11,065 nt of DNA from Bdellovibrionaceae bacterium UBA2351 (GTDB lineage Bacteria > Bdellovibrionota > Bdellovibrionia > Bdellovibrionales > Bdellovibrionaceae), in assembly GCA_002344565.1 (NCBI GenBank), contig DDTZ01000059.1:1-11065 (forward strand), read 5' to 3'. Shown in pieces: positions 1 to 7,675 of this stretch; positions within the stretch are counted from its first letter, which is position 1, and each line of letters opens with the position of its first letter. Made by a program: the position numbers and the translations under genes. A model generated the notes under the pieces. It was not told the origin of the DNA and did not search any database. It was given only the letters and a program-made list of their open reading frames with translations.

Positions 1-2909
1 CTTAAAACAGTTAAGGCAATTTTCCTAGGGCCGACACTTAAGCTTTGATTCACATCTTGTAAGCCGGTCCCTACACCATCGCTTGACGCCAAAATCGAAC
101 TTTCAGCGGTATCGTTTTTATAGCGATAACTAATCGTTGATGCGCCGGCGGGTACCGTTACAGAAGAAATCGTCGCCGCCGAACATGTTGTATCATCCGC
201 TGCGTAAAAACTTCCACTCGCCACGCCATCGGTTAAATTTATGATCGTGCTCGCTAAAACCGGGCCGACATTATTTAGCGCATCTTGCGTAGTTAATGTG
301 AACAACTCGCAATCACCCGCGCGTGTCTCTGTGTTACCGGCTACTGTCAATTTATAAGGACCGATAGTTAACGCTAAACTGGCTAACGTTAACTCGCCTG
401 AGGAGGCTGCCGTCGAAATTGTTGCGTTCTGCTGCTTACTGTTTTTATAGTAAATTACCGACGATGCTACATTAGCGGCGATTGCTTTTGATGTAATCGC
501 TGATGTACAAGCAGAATCACTATAAAAAACACCTTCTGGGGTTGTATCCGTTAGATTAATAGTATGCGCTAACGCCGTATTCGCAAAATTACCTAAGATA
601 TCTTTAGTCTTAATAGTAAAGCTAACACAGTTTCCAGAAAGGATCTGTGCTGTTCCCGATAAATCTAAATGGCGCGGACCTACAACAACAGGCATTGAGG
701 CTGACGTTAGTGTAGCCGTTGTTTCGTCAACATTAAGTGAAATTGTTTCAGCTTTATCGTCTTTATATCTGAAATTGGCATTCGAAGAACCATTGAGAAG
801 ATTGATGGAACTAATAACAGCGCCTGAGCAAGATGTATCAGACGACGCATAGAAATTTCCACTTGCCGTCAAATCGCTTAGATTTAAAGTATAGTTCTGT
901 CTCGCGACCGTTGGATTATTGAGCGCATCTATAGGCGATACCGAGTACGCATTACAGTCACCCGAACGAATTGGATTCGAGCCGATAATAGATAATTTAT
1001 TCGGACCGACCACTAAACTGCTCGTGCCCGCAATCAAAACAGCGGCCGCATCCGTAGCTGTAATATTAACAGTTTCAGCTACTGAATCACGAAATCTAAA
1101 CTGAACATTATCTCCACCAAAAGGAATCGTAGCACTTGTAATCGGCGCTCCACTGCAATCAGTATCCGCTAAACTATAGAAAGTCGCTGACGCACTTGAA
1201 TCTATTAAACTAATAGTAATCGCTGTCAGTGCCGGGGCCAAATTGTCTTCGGAATCGTATGCTTTGACTTTCATTGGAAAACAATAATCCGCACTTGTAA
1301 GTGCACCATGTTCCCAAATTAGTTTTCTTGGACCGATTGAAGTCGTGGCCGACGCCATCGTAAAATAAGACGTCGCATCCGTTGCCGTAACTTGAGAGGC
1401 GCCATGACCTGTCGGCTTAAAGAAAATATTTTTTACACTGTCACCCTTTGCAAACGAGATCTTCGTTATTTCAGTTGCTGAGCATGAAGAGTCGCCCTGC
1501 CCATAAAATTTCCAGCCCGATGCTTCGGCTAATGTAAATTCATAATCAAACAAGGCCGCCGTTACGTTATTTAGTCCATCCTTTAAAGATAGCGCCACAG
1601 CAGAACAGTCACCTGAACGTGGCGATGAGGGTAATGTAATTGAAATTTGTGATGGACCAAAATGAATTGCTAAGTCCGAGGCTATGATTGACCCGACATC
1701 ATCGACATTCACCGTCAGACTTTCCGCTAGTGAATTTTTTAAATAGAATTTAAAACCCGTGTCGGATCCGTCGGTAGCAAATGTGCCGGTACTTGTTTGA
1801 GTACAAACTGAGTCTAGATAAATATTTGCAGATCCATAACCCGATACTGTATAGCTTAGAGGTTTATTTGCAGTAGCCAAGTTAGAATAGATATCGTACT
1901 GATTTACTGTAAAAGGTCCCACACACGTGACGGTTTTCAAAGACGTCTGCGCCGCCGACAAAACGACACTGTTTACATCGGTCGCGATCACAGTGAAATC
2001 AAATGTCATTTGCGGAATAAAGTTTCTTAATGTCGAAGTAACAACAGAAATTTTTTCCGCTTTAGTATTTTTATAATATACAGAAAACTTAGTTGTACCT
2101 GATGCGATATCAAAATAATCAGTAATTTCTTTTGTGCACGCTGAATCCGAATAGAACTTACCACTCGTTGAGTGAGCAAATGCTACACTTTCATTTTTTG
2201 CCGTCGATGATTCATTTTTTGAACTATCAACAACGTTAATTTGAATTTCACCACACACTCCAGCGATTAACTTAGCGGCCGGTGACGAAGCAAAGAAGGT
2301 CGATTTTTCTGGAGTCGATTTAGAGCCTGAACCGGAATGAGATTCATCCGCAGCTTGCGGTGCACGATAACCACCGCCACCAGTTGAGGGTTCCGCTAGC
2401 TTTGCGGTAGCTTTTCCTTCGGTTTCTGAAATGACATTGGGTTCGTCAGTCGTAGACGATCCTGAACTAGAACTGGTAAAAGAACTCGACAAATAACTAG
2501 GTTCGTTATTGACAACGCCGCTTCCTGATTCGCTGTAGGGTGATTCTGGGCCGATATAAGGGTTATTTGGACCAGGCCCGTAATCGGGAGGATTATATCC
2601 CGACTCACTAGCAGCGGATGGATTTTTTCGCATCATCTTTTTCGCTAGTTTTTGATCTTTATTTAAAAGATTTGAATAATCTGAAGATTTTGCTTTCGTA
2701 GATATTTTTGATTTTTCGGAAGAACGAATTTCCAATTCGGAGGATTGATCGAGGGCACCTTCGTGGACCGATTTTTTATGAGAGACGTAATAGGCAGAGC
2801 CACTAATAACTGAAACTGCCACGGCCGTCGTCGCAACGTGAGTTACCGATACGTTCACACTTGAACTTATCGAAAGCACAAACTCTACGACTCGTCGCCA
2901 ACCATTCAC
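1..2909 (-). CDS. Large exported Ig-like repeat protein with two Cys per repeat (3' end beyond window)
   Basis: The minus-strand frame is open for 969 codons from a GTG at 2909 to the left edge. The GTG follows an AAAGGAG-type Shine-Dalgarno about 8 nt upstream. Residues 1-8 hold two Arg, and residues about 9-42 form a hydrophobic signal-anchor or uncleaved signal segment. Residues about 45-210 are a charged, then Ser/Gly/Pro-rich low-complexity linker. From about residue 211 there are seven diverged repeats of about 105-110 residues and the start of an eighth. The typical repeat has SGDC near its start, then DxLxN, then ASGxFYxxxDxxCS, then a YKDxxAE-like strand, and ends in VGP. Two Cys per repeat suggest an intradomain disulfide formed outside the cytoplasm. 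The architecture is that of a bacterial Ig-like or invasin-like surface stalk. Adhesion is a reasonable inference, but no ligand-binding domain is visible and the C-terminus is missing. Confidence 0.85.
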   Translation of the reverse strand, partial: MNGWRRVVEFVLSISSSVNVSVTHVATTAVAVSVISGSAYYVSHKKSVHEGALDQSSELEIRSSEKSKISTKAKSSDYSNLLNKDQKLAKKMMRKNPSAASESGYNPPDYGPGPNNPYIGPESPYSESGSGVVNNEPSYLSSSFTSSSSGSSTTDEPNVISETEGKATAKLAEPSTGGGGYRAPQAADESHSGSGSKSTPEKSTFFASSPAAKLIAGVCGEIQINVVDSSKNESSTAKNESVAFAHSTSGKFYSDSACTKEITDYFDIASGTTKFSVYYKNTKAEKISVVTSTLRNFIPQMTFDFTVIATDVNSVVLSAAQTSLKTVTCVGPFTVNQYDIYSNLATANKPLSYTVSGYGSANIYLDSVCTQTSTGTFATDGSDTGFKFYLKNSLAESLTVNVDDVGSIIASDLAIHFGPSQISITLPSSPRSGDCSAVALSLKDGLNNVTAALFDYEFTLAEASGWKFYGQGDSSCSATEITKISFAKGDSVKNIFFKPTGHGASQVTATDATSYFTMASATTSIGPRKLIWEHGALTSADYCFPMKVKAYDSEDNLAPALTAITISLIDSSASATFYSLADTDCSGAPITSATIPFGGDNVQFRFRDSVAETVNITATDAAAVLIAGTSSLVVGPNKLSIIGSNPIRSGDCNAYSVSPIDALNNPTVARQNYTLNLSDLTASGNFYASSDTSCSGAVISSINLLNGSSNANFRYKDDKAETISLNVDETTATLTSASMPVVVGPRHLDLSGTAQILSGNCVSFTIKTKDILGNFANTALAHTINLTDTTPEGVFYSDSACTSAITSKAIAANVASSVIYYKNSKQQNATISTAASSGELTLASLALTIGPYKLTVAGNTETRAGDCELFTLTTQDALNNVGPVLASTIINLTDGVASGSFYAADDTTCSAATISSVTVPAGASTISYRYKNDTAESSILASSDGVGTGLQDVNQSLSVGPRKIALTVL

Positions 2910-2997
2910 TTTAACAACTCCTTTACATTTCTTATCGTAAATTGTTAGGAAATGTTAAAGATGCTGTTAAAAATACATATTTTTTATTAAGGAAACG

Positions 2998-3003
2998 ATT
3001 ATA
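2998..3003 (-). promoter_or_regulatory. Possible -10 element for the repeat-protein gene
   Basis: A perfect TATAAT on the minus strand lies about 90 nt upstream of the GTG start at 2909. No convincing -35 hexamer is found 16-18 nt upstream, and that position overlaps the 3018-3043 hairpin. This is only a candidate. Confidence 0.25.
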
Positions 3004-3017
3004 CGTGAATCATTTTG

Positions 3018-3043
3018 AGGCGAATTCGTTTCCAAATTCGCCT
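3018..3043 (-). terminator. Perfect 9-bp hairpin downstream of the superoxide dismutase gene
   Basis: AGGCGAATT (3018-3026) pairs perfectly with AATTCGCCT (3035-3043) around an 8-nt loop, 44 nt after the dismutase stop codon and before the next minus-strand gene. Neither strand has a proper T-run after the stem. It is therefore either a weak terminator, an mRNA 3'-end stabilizing hairpin, or an operator for the repeat-protein gene. Confidence 0.35.
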
Positions 3044-3086
3044 GTGTCTTATATTGAGTCGTTAGGAAATTTCAAATTGATACAGA

Positions 3087-3782
3087 TTATGGCATTTGAG
3101 TTTTAGTGGCCTCTTGATCATACTCAGCTACCTGTTTCCAATTTACAATAGTCCAAAAGCTTTTCAAATAATCAGCCCGCTTATTTTTATAACGTAAGTA
3201 GTAGGCATGCTCCCAAACATCCGCTCCTAGAATAGGCCAACCGCGTTTTTCAACTGTATCCATCAAAGGATTATCTTGATTCGGAGTCGCAACGACCTCT
3301 AGGCCACTTGAGGTTCTGATTAACCAGGCCCATCCTGAACCAAATTGCGAAGCACCTGCCTTTTCAAACTCCGTTTGAAATTTTTCAAATGTGCCCCATT
3401 TTTTTTCAATATCTTTTTTCAACGTTTCGGGAATTTGATTATCTTCGGCTTTCCCACTCAACACAGTCCAGAAGAATGTATGGTTCCAATGACCACCAAC
3501 GTTGTTACGTATCGCTGTGGGTTGTTTAGATGCCGTTTTCAAGATTTCGATCATGGAAACTTTTTTGTTTTCAAGAGCCTTATTGGCATTGTCAACATAG
3601 GCCTGATGATGTTTGTCATGATGTACAGTCATCGTTTCCGCATCAATAGCTTTTTCTAAACTATTAGCGGCATAGGGCAAGGGAGCTAACTTAAATGGCG
3701 AGGTTTGAGAATTTAAATCTTTTAAACCAGCCCACGTCGTCGTTGCTAACAAAATACTAGCTAACACTGAAATCAGTTTCAT
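3087..3782 (-). CDS. Exported Fe/Mn-family superoxide dismutase, Mn-type signature
   Basis: This protein dismutates superoxide to oxygen and hydrogen peroxide. The start at 3782 (231 aa) is preferred over an upstream in-frame Met at 3821, because it follows AAGGAG at good spacing and begins a signal peptide (MKLISVLASILLATTTWA, predicted cut before Gly19). The enzyme should therefore act in the periplasm or outside the cell, unlike the usual cytosolic SodA and SodB. The N-terminal helical hairpin holds HHDKHH, and the C-terminal domain holds DVWEHAYY. The four metal ligands expected for the family are present: His54, His101 (in GGHWNHTFFW), Asp188 and His192. Gln169 in NQDNPL sits where E. 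coli Mn-SOD has its second-sphere Gln146, and Gly is found where Fe-SODs usually have Gln69. This favours Mn or cambialistic use. The gene appears monocistronic. Confidence 0.95.
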   Translation of the reverse strand: MKLISVLASILLATTTWAGLKDLNSQTSPFKLAPLPYAANSLEKAIDAETMTVHHDKHHQAYVDNANKALENKKVSMIEILKTASKQPTAIRNNVGGHWNHTFFWTVLSGKAEDNQIPETLKKDIEKKWGTFEKFQTEFEKAGASQFGSGWAWLIRTSSGLEVVATPNQDNPLMDTVEKRGWPILGADVWEHAYYLRYKNKRADYLKSFWTIVNWKQVAEYDQEATKTQMP

Positions 3783-3842
3783 TCTTTCTCCTTTTTGTTG
3801 TGTTGAACTAACGGAAACCAATCGTAGACAAAAAATTTACAG

Positions 3843-3858
3843 AATGAAAGCTTTCATT
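3843..3858. promoter_or_regulatory. 16-bp perfect palindrome upstream of the superoxide dismutase gene
   Basis: AATGAAAGCTTTCATT is a perfect palindrome about 60 nt upstream of the dismutase start. A dyad of this size at this place is typical of an operator for a dimeric regulator. It does not match the Fur or PerR consensus. Imperfect -10-like elements (TAAAAT, TATTAT on the minus strand) lie just upstream of it, without a clear -35. Confidence 0.4.
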
Positions 3859-3931
3859 TTATGAAGCAATAATATGTACTAAAAAGTCCCGCGAGAAATT
3901 TTGTTGTTTCGATTCAGTCCAGAAACAGACA

Positions 3932-3966
3932 GGTCGCCCATTCCGGCGACCAATTCATTTTTTTTT
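3932..3966. terminator. GC-rich hairpin with a T-run on the plus strand
   Basis: GGTCGCC (3932-3938) pairs with GGCGACC (3945-3951) around a 6-nt loop. On the plus strand a run of nine T follows after 6 nt (3958-3966). Both flanking genes are on the minus strand. For the barrel gene ending at 4104 the stem would be preceded by A-rich sequence and followed by only a weak T-rich stretch, so the orientation of use is unclear. Confidence 0.35.
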
Positions 3967-4103
3967 ACTGGATCAGATCTTGATCAACTTATCATCTCGC
4001 TGGACTAGCAAGTCAAAAAAAACGTTTTTTTTACTGCAAACATTTTTAAAAACTTAAAGAACACTATCTCGATGATATCAAGGCAAAAACAATTCGCAAA
4101 AGA

Positions 4104-4679
4104 TTAGAACAAGTAACCAATTCTTGCAAAGGTGATATTGTTATATGCTGTTGATCCAAATTTGTCGGCCTGTTCTTGTGCGTCGATGTAGGCCTGATCG
4201 GTGGAAGGAAGTGCCGAAGTTATTTCTGTCGTAGGACTAGATGGAGAAATAAAAGAAGCATCGATGCCAAACCAAAGGCCGCCATCTCCAGCGCCCCACA
4301 TCCAGCCCAATTTTCCAACCGTTGTCATGGCGGTCACCTTGATTTCCGCCGTTTGCCCAGTCAGCGCATCCGTTGCTGTAGCCGTAAACGACTCTTGCCC
4401 GACACCCGCGCCAATGAAAAAAGCGCCACTGAATGGATGCCATCGCAATAACAATGACGGCATGGCTAATTTTACTTTTGCCAATCCGACACTAAGATCC
4501 AACAAACCGTAGTCAACGTCTAAACCCAGTTTATCTGAAAATCCAATATTGAATCCCGCTTGCGAAAGAAAGGGCGCACCCAGTCCAACATTAATTCCCA
4601 TACCGCCGCCACCTTTCGCATAGGTCCAGCTAGCTGAAAAAAACATACTTACAAAAATGATCAACTTTCCCAATTTCAT
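4104..4679 (-). CDS. Small outer-membrane beta-barrel protein, function unknown
   Basis: The protein has 191 aa from the ATG at 4679, which follows AAGGATGG. An upstream in-frame Met at 4826 would add 49 residues ahead of an obvious signal peptide and is unlikely. Residues 1-21 (ending SWTYA) form a signal peptide, with cleavage before Lys22-Gly-Gly-Gly-Gly. The mature part is made of short alternating amphipathic segments (GMGINVGLGAP, GFNIGFSDK, LGLDVDYG, GAFFIGAGVG, GLWFGIDASF) typical of transmembrane beta strands. It ends in ITFARIGYLF, with the C-terminal Phe recognised by the BAM assembly machinery. It contains no cysteine. The size fits an 8-strand barrel. Residues about 145-180 are polar and may form an exposed loop. 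I do not recognise a specific family, and the role could be structural or a small pore. Confidence 0.75.
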   Translation of the reverse strand: MKLGKLIIFVSMFFSASWTYAKGGGGMGINVGLGAPFLSQAGFNIGFSDKLGLDVDYGLLDLSVGLAKVKLAMPSLLLRWHPFSGAFFIGAGVGQESFTATATDALTGQTAEIKVTAMTTVGKLGWMWGAGDGGLWFGIDASFISPSSPTTEITSALPSTDQAYIDAQEQADKFGSTAYNNITFARIGYLF

Positions 4680-4721
4680 ATTCCATCCTTTAGAGTAATG
4701 AGGTTTCCTTGGAATGATTCT

Positions 4722-4757
4722 AGTATTTAAGTACTCGTATTGAGTATTTAAATTATA
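4722..4757 (-). promoter_or_regulatory. Candidate promoter and direct-repeat operator of the barrel gene
   Basis: On the minus strand a perfect TATAAT (4757-4752) lies about 75 nt upstream of the ATG. Two copies of TTAAATACT (plus-strand AGTATTTAA at 4743-4751 and 4722-4730) lie 21 bp apart, about two helical turns, over and just downstream of the expected transcription start. That is a plausible repressor site. No good -35 is seen. Confidence 0.35.
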
Positions 4758-4924
4758 TTTTATCCGCAATTTCTGTAAGAATGAATAGGTAAGCCGGTAA
4801 TGATAAAGAGAACTCGACCAAAACATGAACCGGTCAATCTAGCAATTTGGATAAATAAAGACCCGATACTATTCCATTTTAAATCTCTCAAAAACACTAT
4901 CACTGGAATCAATAACAACTAGGA

Positions 4925-5527
4925 CTATTGATTTTCAAAACTGCACTTTAGATCATTGCCAGTCGTTTCGGCTGAAGCCAAAAACGCCGGGATCCCAAGT
5001 ACAAATCGACCACTCGGACACATCCCATTAGCCCATTCAACCAACGAAACCGAACCAAGGTCCCCGTTGGCTATTTTTAATTTAAAATACTCTCTATCCA
5101 TGCAATTGCTACCATTCGTAAACCTAATTTCATTCAAGTTCGCATCGAAAGCATACCCATAATCAACAGAGGCCTTAGTTAAACGATTGGCAATCAAATC
5201 TGAATCTGGATAATACCATCTTCGAACGTAATCCCCATTTTGATCAATTCGAAAAAGCGTACGATATTCTAAGTTTTCTTTATTGTTTCCAATGCCTACA
5301 CTAATAAATTTAGTTTTTTTATTATCGAAGCTAGTAACACCATCTGATAAAACTAAAACGCAGTAATTTAACGACTTTCCATTAAGACGAATTTTCTGTG
5401 GATTGTTAGTCTGAGCTAAAACAACTCTAGAACCCTGTTCAGATTCCAAACTAGCATCCGCCAGCACTGGGGCCGAAAACAAAGCAACGACGCTTAAAAT
5501 TGTAGACGTTATCGATAATTTAGTCAT
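4925..5527 (-). CDS. Exported four-cysteine protein of unknown function
   Basis: The protein has 200 aa from the ATG at 5527, which follows AAGGAAG with good spacing. Residues 1-23 form a classical signal peptide: Lys3, a hydrophobic core to about residue 20, and SAPVLA before Asp24. The mature protein holds four cysteines (56, 142, 170, 195), enough for two disulfides. It is rich in Asn and Asp and has alternating hydrophobic stretches that suggest a mainly beta fold. No catalytic motif, lipobox or membrane segment is visible, and I do not recognise the family. A near-consensus sigma-54 site lies about 45-60 bp upstream, so expression probably depends on RpoN and an enhancer-binding activator. 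The next gene downstream starts about 245 bp away and has its own promoter-like sequence, so this gene is probably transcribed alone. Confidence 0.75.
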   Translation of the reverse strand: MTKLSITSTILSVVALFSAPVLADASLESEQGSRVVLAQTNNPQKIRLNGKSLNYCVLVLSDGVTSFDNKKTKFISVGIGNNKENLEYRTLFRIDQNGDYVRRWYYPDSDLIANRLTKASVDYGYAFDANLNEIRFTNGSNCMDREYFKLKIANGDLGSVSLVEWANGMCPSGRFVLGIPAFLASAETTGNDLKCSFENQ

Positions 5528-5847
5528 TGTACTTCCTTAATATAAATTAAATAGATTCTTAATCTTTAGGATTGCCACAATCGTGCCAGAATTGATTTAC
5601 TGTTTTTAATAAAAAAGATATTTTTTGATAGTTAAACTAAAATTAGGAAGTCAGATATCGGTTTCTTCGAGTGGAGTCACTATGAAATTCATGCTTCTGT
5701 TTGCGTATTGTTCATCTCATCTCATTTCGCTCCTTCTCAGAATCAACAACATAAAAAATACCATTCAAAACGTCTCAATTTGAGCTCAATTAGGAAATTT
5801 GACTAATCTTAAATGCTTTATCTCCGAACCACTAATTAGGAGACTTA
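5528..5847. other. Divergent intergenic region
   Basis: This is the 320-bp gap between the minus-strand exported protein gene and the plus-strand helicase gene. It holds the sigma-54 site at 5573-5588 and an otherwise AT-rich sequence. A 33-codon frame with a hydrophobic start (ATG at 5682) is present but not convincing. No good sigma-70 promoter for the helicase was found. Confidence 0.6.
5573..5588 (-). promoter_or_regulatory. Sigma-54 (-24/-12) promoter of the exported four-cysteine protein gene
   Basis: The minus strand reads TGGCACGATTGTGGCA. The sigma-54 consensus TGGCACRNNNNTTGCW is matched at every defined position but one (G for the second T of TTGCW). The GG at -24 and the GC at -12 are intact and correctly spaced. 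Transcription would start near 5562, leaving a 5' leader of about 35 nt with the Shine-Dalgarno AAGGAAG. Confidence 0.6.
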
Positions 5848-7548
5848 TTGAATACAAATACGAATGTCGATTTAGGCAGTCTAATCAAATTTATAGAAAA
5901 CGAAAACAATGCTGAGTATAGTTTCTATAGTTCTGAAGTGAACTCTCCACTATCGAAGTTATGTGACAATTTTAGTGTGTTAGGTCCAATACTGATAAAA
6001 AGCCAACTCACACCAAATAGGGTAATACTTCAAGGCCAGCATTTTTATTCCAAATTTAGGCCTGGCGACCGAGTCGAAATAAGAACGCGAAAATCAAACT
6101 CAGATCTCTCTTCAAACGTTTCCTACAATTGGATGGTTGAAGATATTTTTTATCCAGCACCAGGTACAATTGAAATAATGATTTCATCGGAGCATCCGAC
6201 AGAACTCGATTCAAAAAAAGAATATTTCCTTTTTAATAGTTTAAATATTAATTTTAACAAGCTTATGATAAAGAAATTGGCTGATACAGCTTCAAAACAG
6301 CCAGTTTTGGGGTCAGGACTATACCACCTAGATTTAAAAAATCCGACTTTTAAAAAACTGTTCGATGAACTGAATTGGTCTCAGAAGCGCGCAATAGAGT
6401 ACCTCTACGATCACAATCTAAGTGGGGCTATTCAAGGTCCTCCAGGGACTGGAAAAACTCAGCTATTGAAAGCGGTATTGAGACTGGCTTTAAATGCAAA
6501 TATGACGGTGGCAATAGCATCATTTACGAACGCTGCTGTCGACAACTTACTTGGACGCTGGGTACATTTTGAAAGTAGCGAAAATTGGCTTCGAATTTCA
6601 AAGCCTGAAAAAGTTAAAAAAGATTTGTATCCGAATCAAACAGATTTCAACTCTAGAATTGCCAATACTTTTCCAACTGGTGAAACAGATTTTTCCGTCA
6701 TAGGCACCACGTTGCACAAGTTAGCATTAAACTCTAGAGCTCCGAGATTTGATCTCCTTTTAATTGATGAAGCCGGTCAAGTTCCTGTTTATTTTTGGCC
6801 TTTTATCCAAAGGCTGGCCAATCGAGTTATTATGGTTGGAGATCAATTCCAACTACCACCAATCTCTAAAAACTCAGAATATAATCTACCCTTCGAAAGC
6901 ACGTTTTCTTTAGTGTACGATAGCAATACGCCCATGCTCGAAACACAGTATCGAATGAGGAAGGAAATTCAGACCTGGTCTTCCGAAAAATTCTATCAAG
7001 GAAAGCTTCAAGCCCACCCAAGTGTTGAGCAAAGAGACTTTTTTCAAGATAGCAAAGCGTTCGCCAATGACAGGATAGTTAACTCGAAATCGTTTACTTC
7101 AGGCGACTTTGGAAAATCATCAAAATACGAGGCTGAATTTGTCTCATCGAAAATCTATCAAGTAATTAAAAATGGCGTTGATAGCAAACATGTTGGAGTG
7201 ATTTGTCCGTATAGGGTGCAGGCCGGGGCTGTAATTGCGTCTCTTCAAAACACTCTGGGCGTCGAGTTAGCGTCTAAAATCATGGTGGACACTGTCGAAC
7301 GGTTTCAAGGACAGGAAAAAGAAGCAATATTTCTATCTCTAGGAGCTTCTGGAAAAGACCTTAGTGAACTTGAATTCCTCTCAGATATAAGACGGCTGAA
7401 CGTTTCTGTCACCCGCGCACGTTCACGATTCTTCTGCGTTTATGAGAAAGACCTTCTAGAAAACGCAGATAGACGAAACGTCTACGATCTAAAAGAATTC
7501 TTATCTTGGATAAATGATGGTTCAACGCCAATCCGAAGAGCAGCTTAA
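5848..7548 (+). CDS. UPF1-like superfamily 1 DNA/RNA helicase
   Basis: The protein has 566 aa and begins at a TTG (5848) placed 5 nt after TTAGGAG. No ATG in this frame fits better. It is an ATP-dependent SF1B-type helicase of the UPF1/IGHMBP2/Dna2 group. A Q-motif-like NWSQKRAI is at 176-183, Walker A GPPGTGKT at 197-204, motif Ia ASFTNAAVDNLL at 224-235, Walker B/motif II LLIDEAGQ at 304-311, and motif III VGDQFQLPPIS at 330-340. Motif IV-like TQYRMR is at 366-371, motif V DTVERFQGQE at 481-490 and motif VI NVSVTRARSR at 518-527. Residues about 58-115 are beta-rich (RPGDRVEIRT) and fit the 1B or stalk region. There is no nuclease, zinc-binding or C-terminal accessory domain, so it is a minimal helicase. 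It stands alone beside a tRNA-derived integration scar. Repair, RNA handling or phage defence are all possible. The helicase assignment is firm, the biological role is not. Confidence 0.93.
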   Translation: MNTNTNVDLGSLIKFIENENNAEYSFYSSEVNSPLSKLCDNFSVLGPILIKSQLTPNRVILQGQHFYSKFRPGDRVEIRTRKSNSDLSSNVSYNWMVEDIFYPAPGTIEIMISSEHPTELDSKKEYFLFNSLNINFNKLMIKKLADTASKQPVLGSGLYHLDLKNPTFKKLFDELNWSQKRAIEYLYDHNLSGAIQGPPGTGKTQLLKAVLRLALNANMTVAIASFTNAAVDNLLGRWVHFESSENWLRISKPEKVKKDLYPNQTDFNSRIANTFPTGETDFSVIGTTLHKLALNSRAPRFDLLLIDEAGQVPVYFWPFIQRLANRVIMVGDQFQLPPISKNSEYNLPFESTFSLVYDSNTPMLETQYRMRKEIQTWSSEKFYQGKLQAHPSVEQRDFFQDSKAFANDRIVNSKSFTSGDFGKSSKYEAEFVSSKIYQVIKNGVDSKHVGVICPYRVQAGAVIASLQNTLGVELASKIMVDTVERFQGQEKEAIFLSLGASGKDLSELEFLSDIRRLNVSVTRARSRFFCVYEKDLLENADRRNVYDLKEFLSWINDGSTPIRRAA

Positions 7549-7655
7549 GTATAAAATTTGAATTCCAGAAACTAACTGGCGTACAACCTTTGTGGACCCT
7601 TTTTTTTAGTTTTTAAACATTTATGGGATTAGTGGAAATCGCCAAGTTATTGAAT

Positions 7656-7675
7656 CTCCAAGTAAAAACTTGGAG
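7656..7675. repeat. 8-bp perfect hairpin abutting the tRNA 3' end
   Basis: CTCCAAGT (7656-7663) and ACTTGGAG (7668-7675) form a perfect 8-bp inverted repeat with a 4-nt A loop. The right arm includes the CCA end of the tRNA-Gly fragment. No T-run follows on the minus strand, so it is not a standard tRNA terminator. It may be the remains of one or part of the recombination site. Confidence 0.5.

Noticed and set aside
919..1104. A 61-codon plus-strand frame in the repeat-protein region
   Set aside because: It is antisense to a continuous 969-codon frame whose repeats are clearly protein-coding, and it has no ribosome binding site.
1..2280. The periodic DNA repeats on the left as a CRISPR array or tandem DNA repeat
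   Set aside because: The similarity is at protein level, with a period of more than 300 bp and diverged DNA. They are coding repeats of one protein.
4176..4512. Two overlapping plus-strand frames and one shifted minus-strand frame inside the barrel gene
   Set aside because: They overlap a gene with a signal peptide, a good Shine-Dalgarno and a beta-barrel C-terminus, and their translations show no recognisable protein features.
5682..5783. A 33-codon plus-strand frame with a hydrophobic N-terminus (MKFMLLFAYC)
   Set aside because: The upstream GGAG is weak, the frame ends quickly and nothing homologous is recognised. It could be a frameshifted remnant of an exported-protein gene, but the sequence alone does not support that.
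5799..5827. A sigma-70 promoter for the helicase using TTGACT at 5799
   Set aside because: No acceptable -10 hexamer lies at 16-18 bp spacing.
5642..5841. Three ATTAGGA copies upstream of the helicase as a possible operator set
   Set aside because: The copies are short and irregularly spaced in AT-rich DNA, and the third is simply the ribosome binding site.
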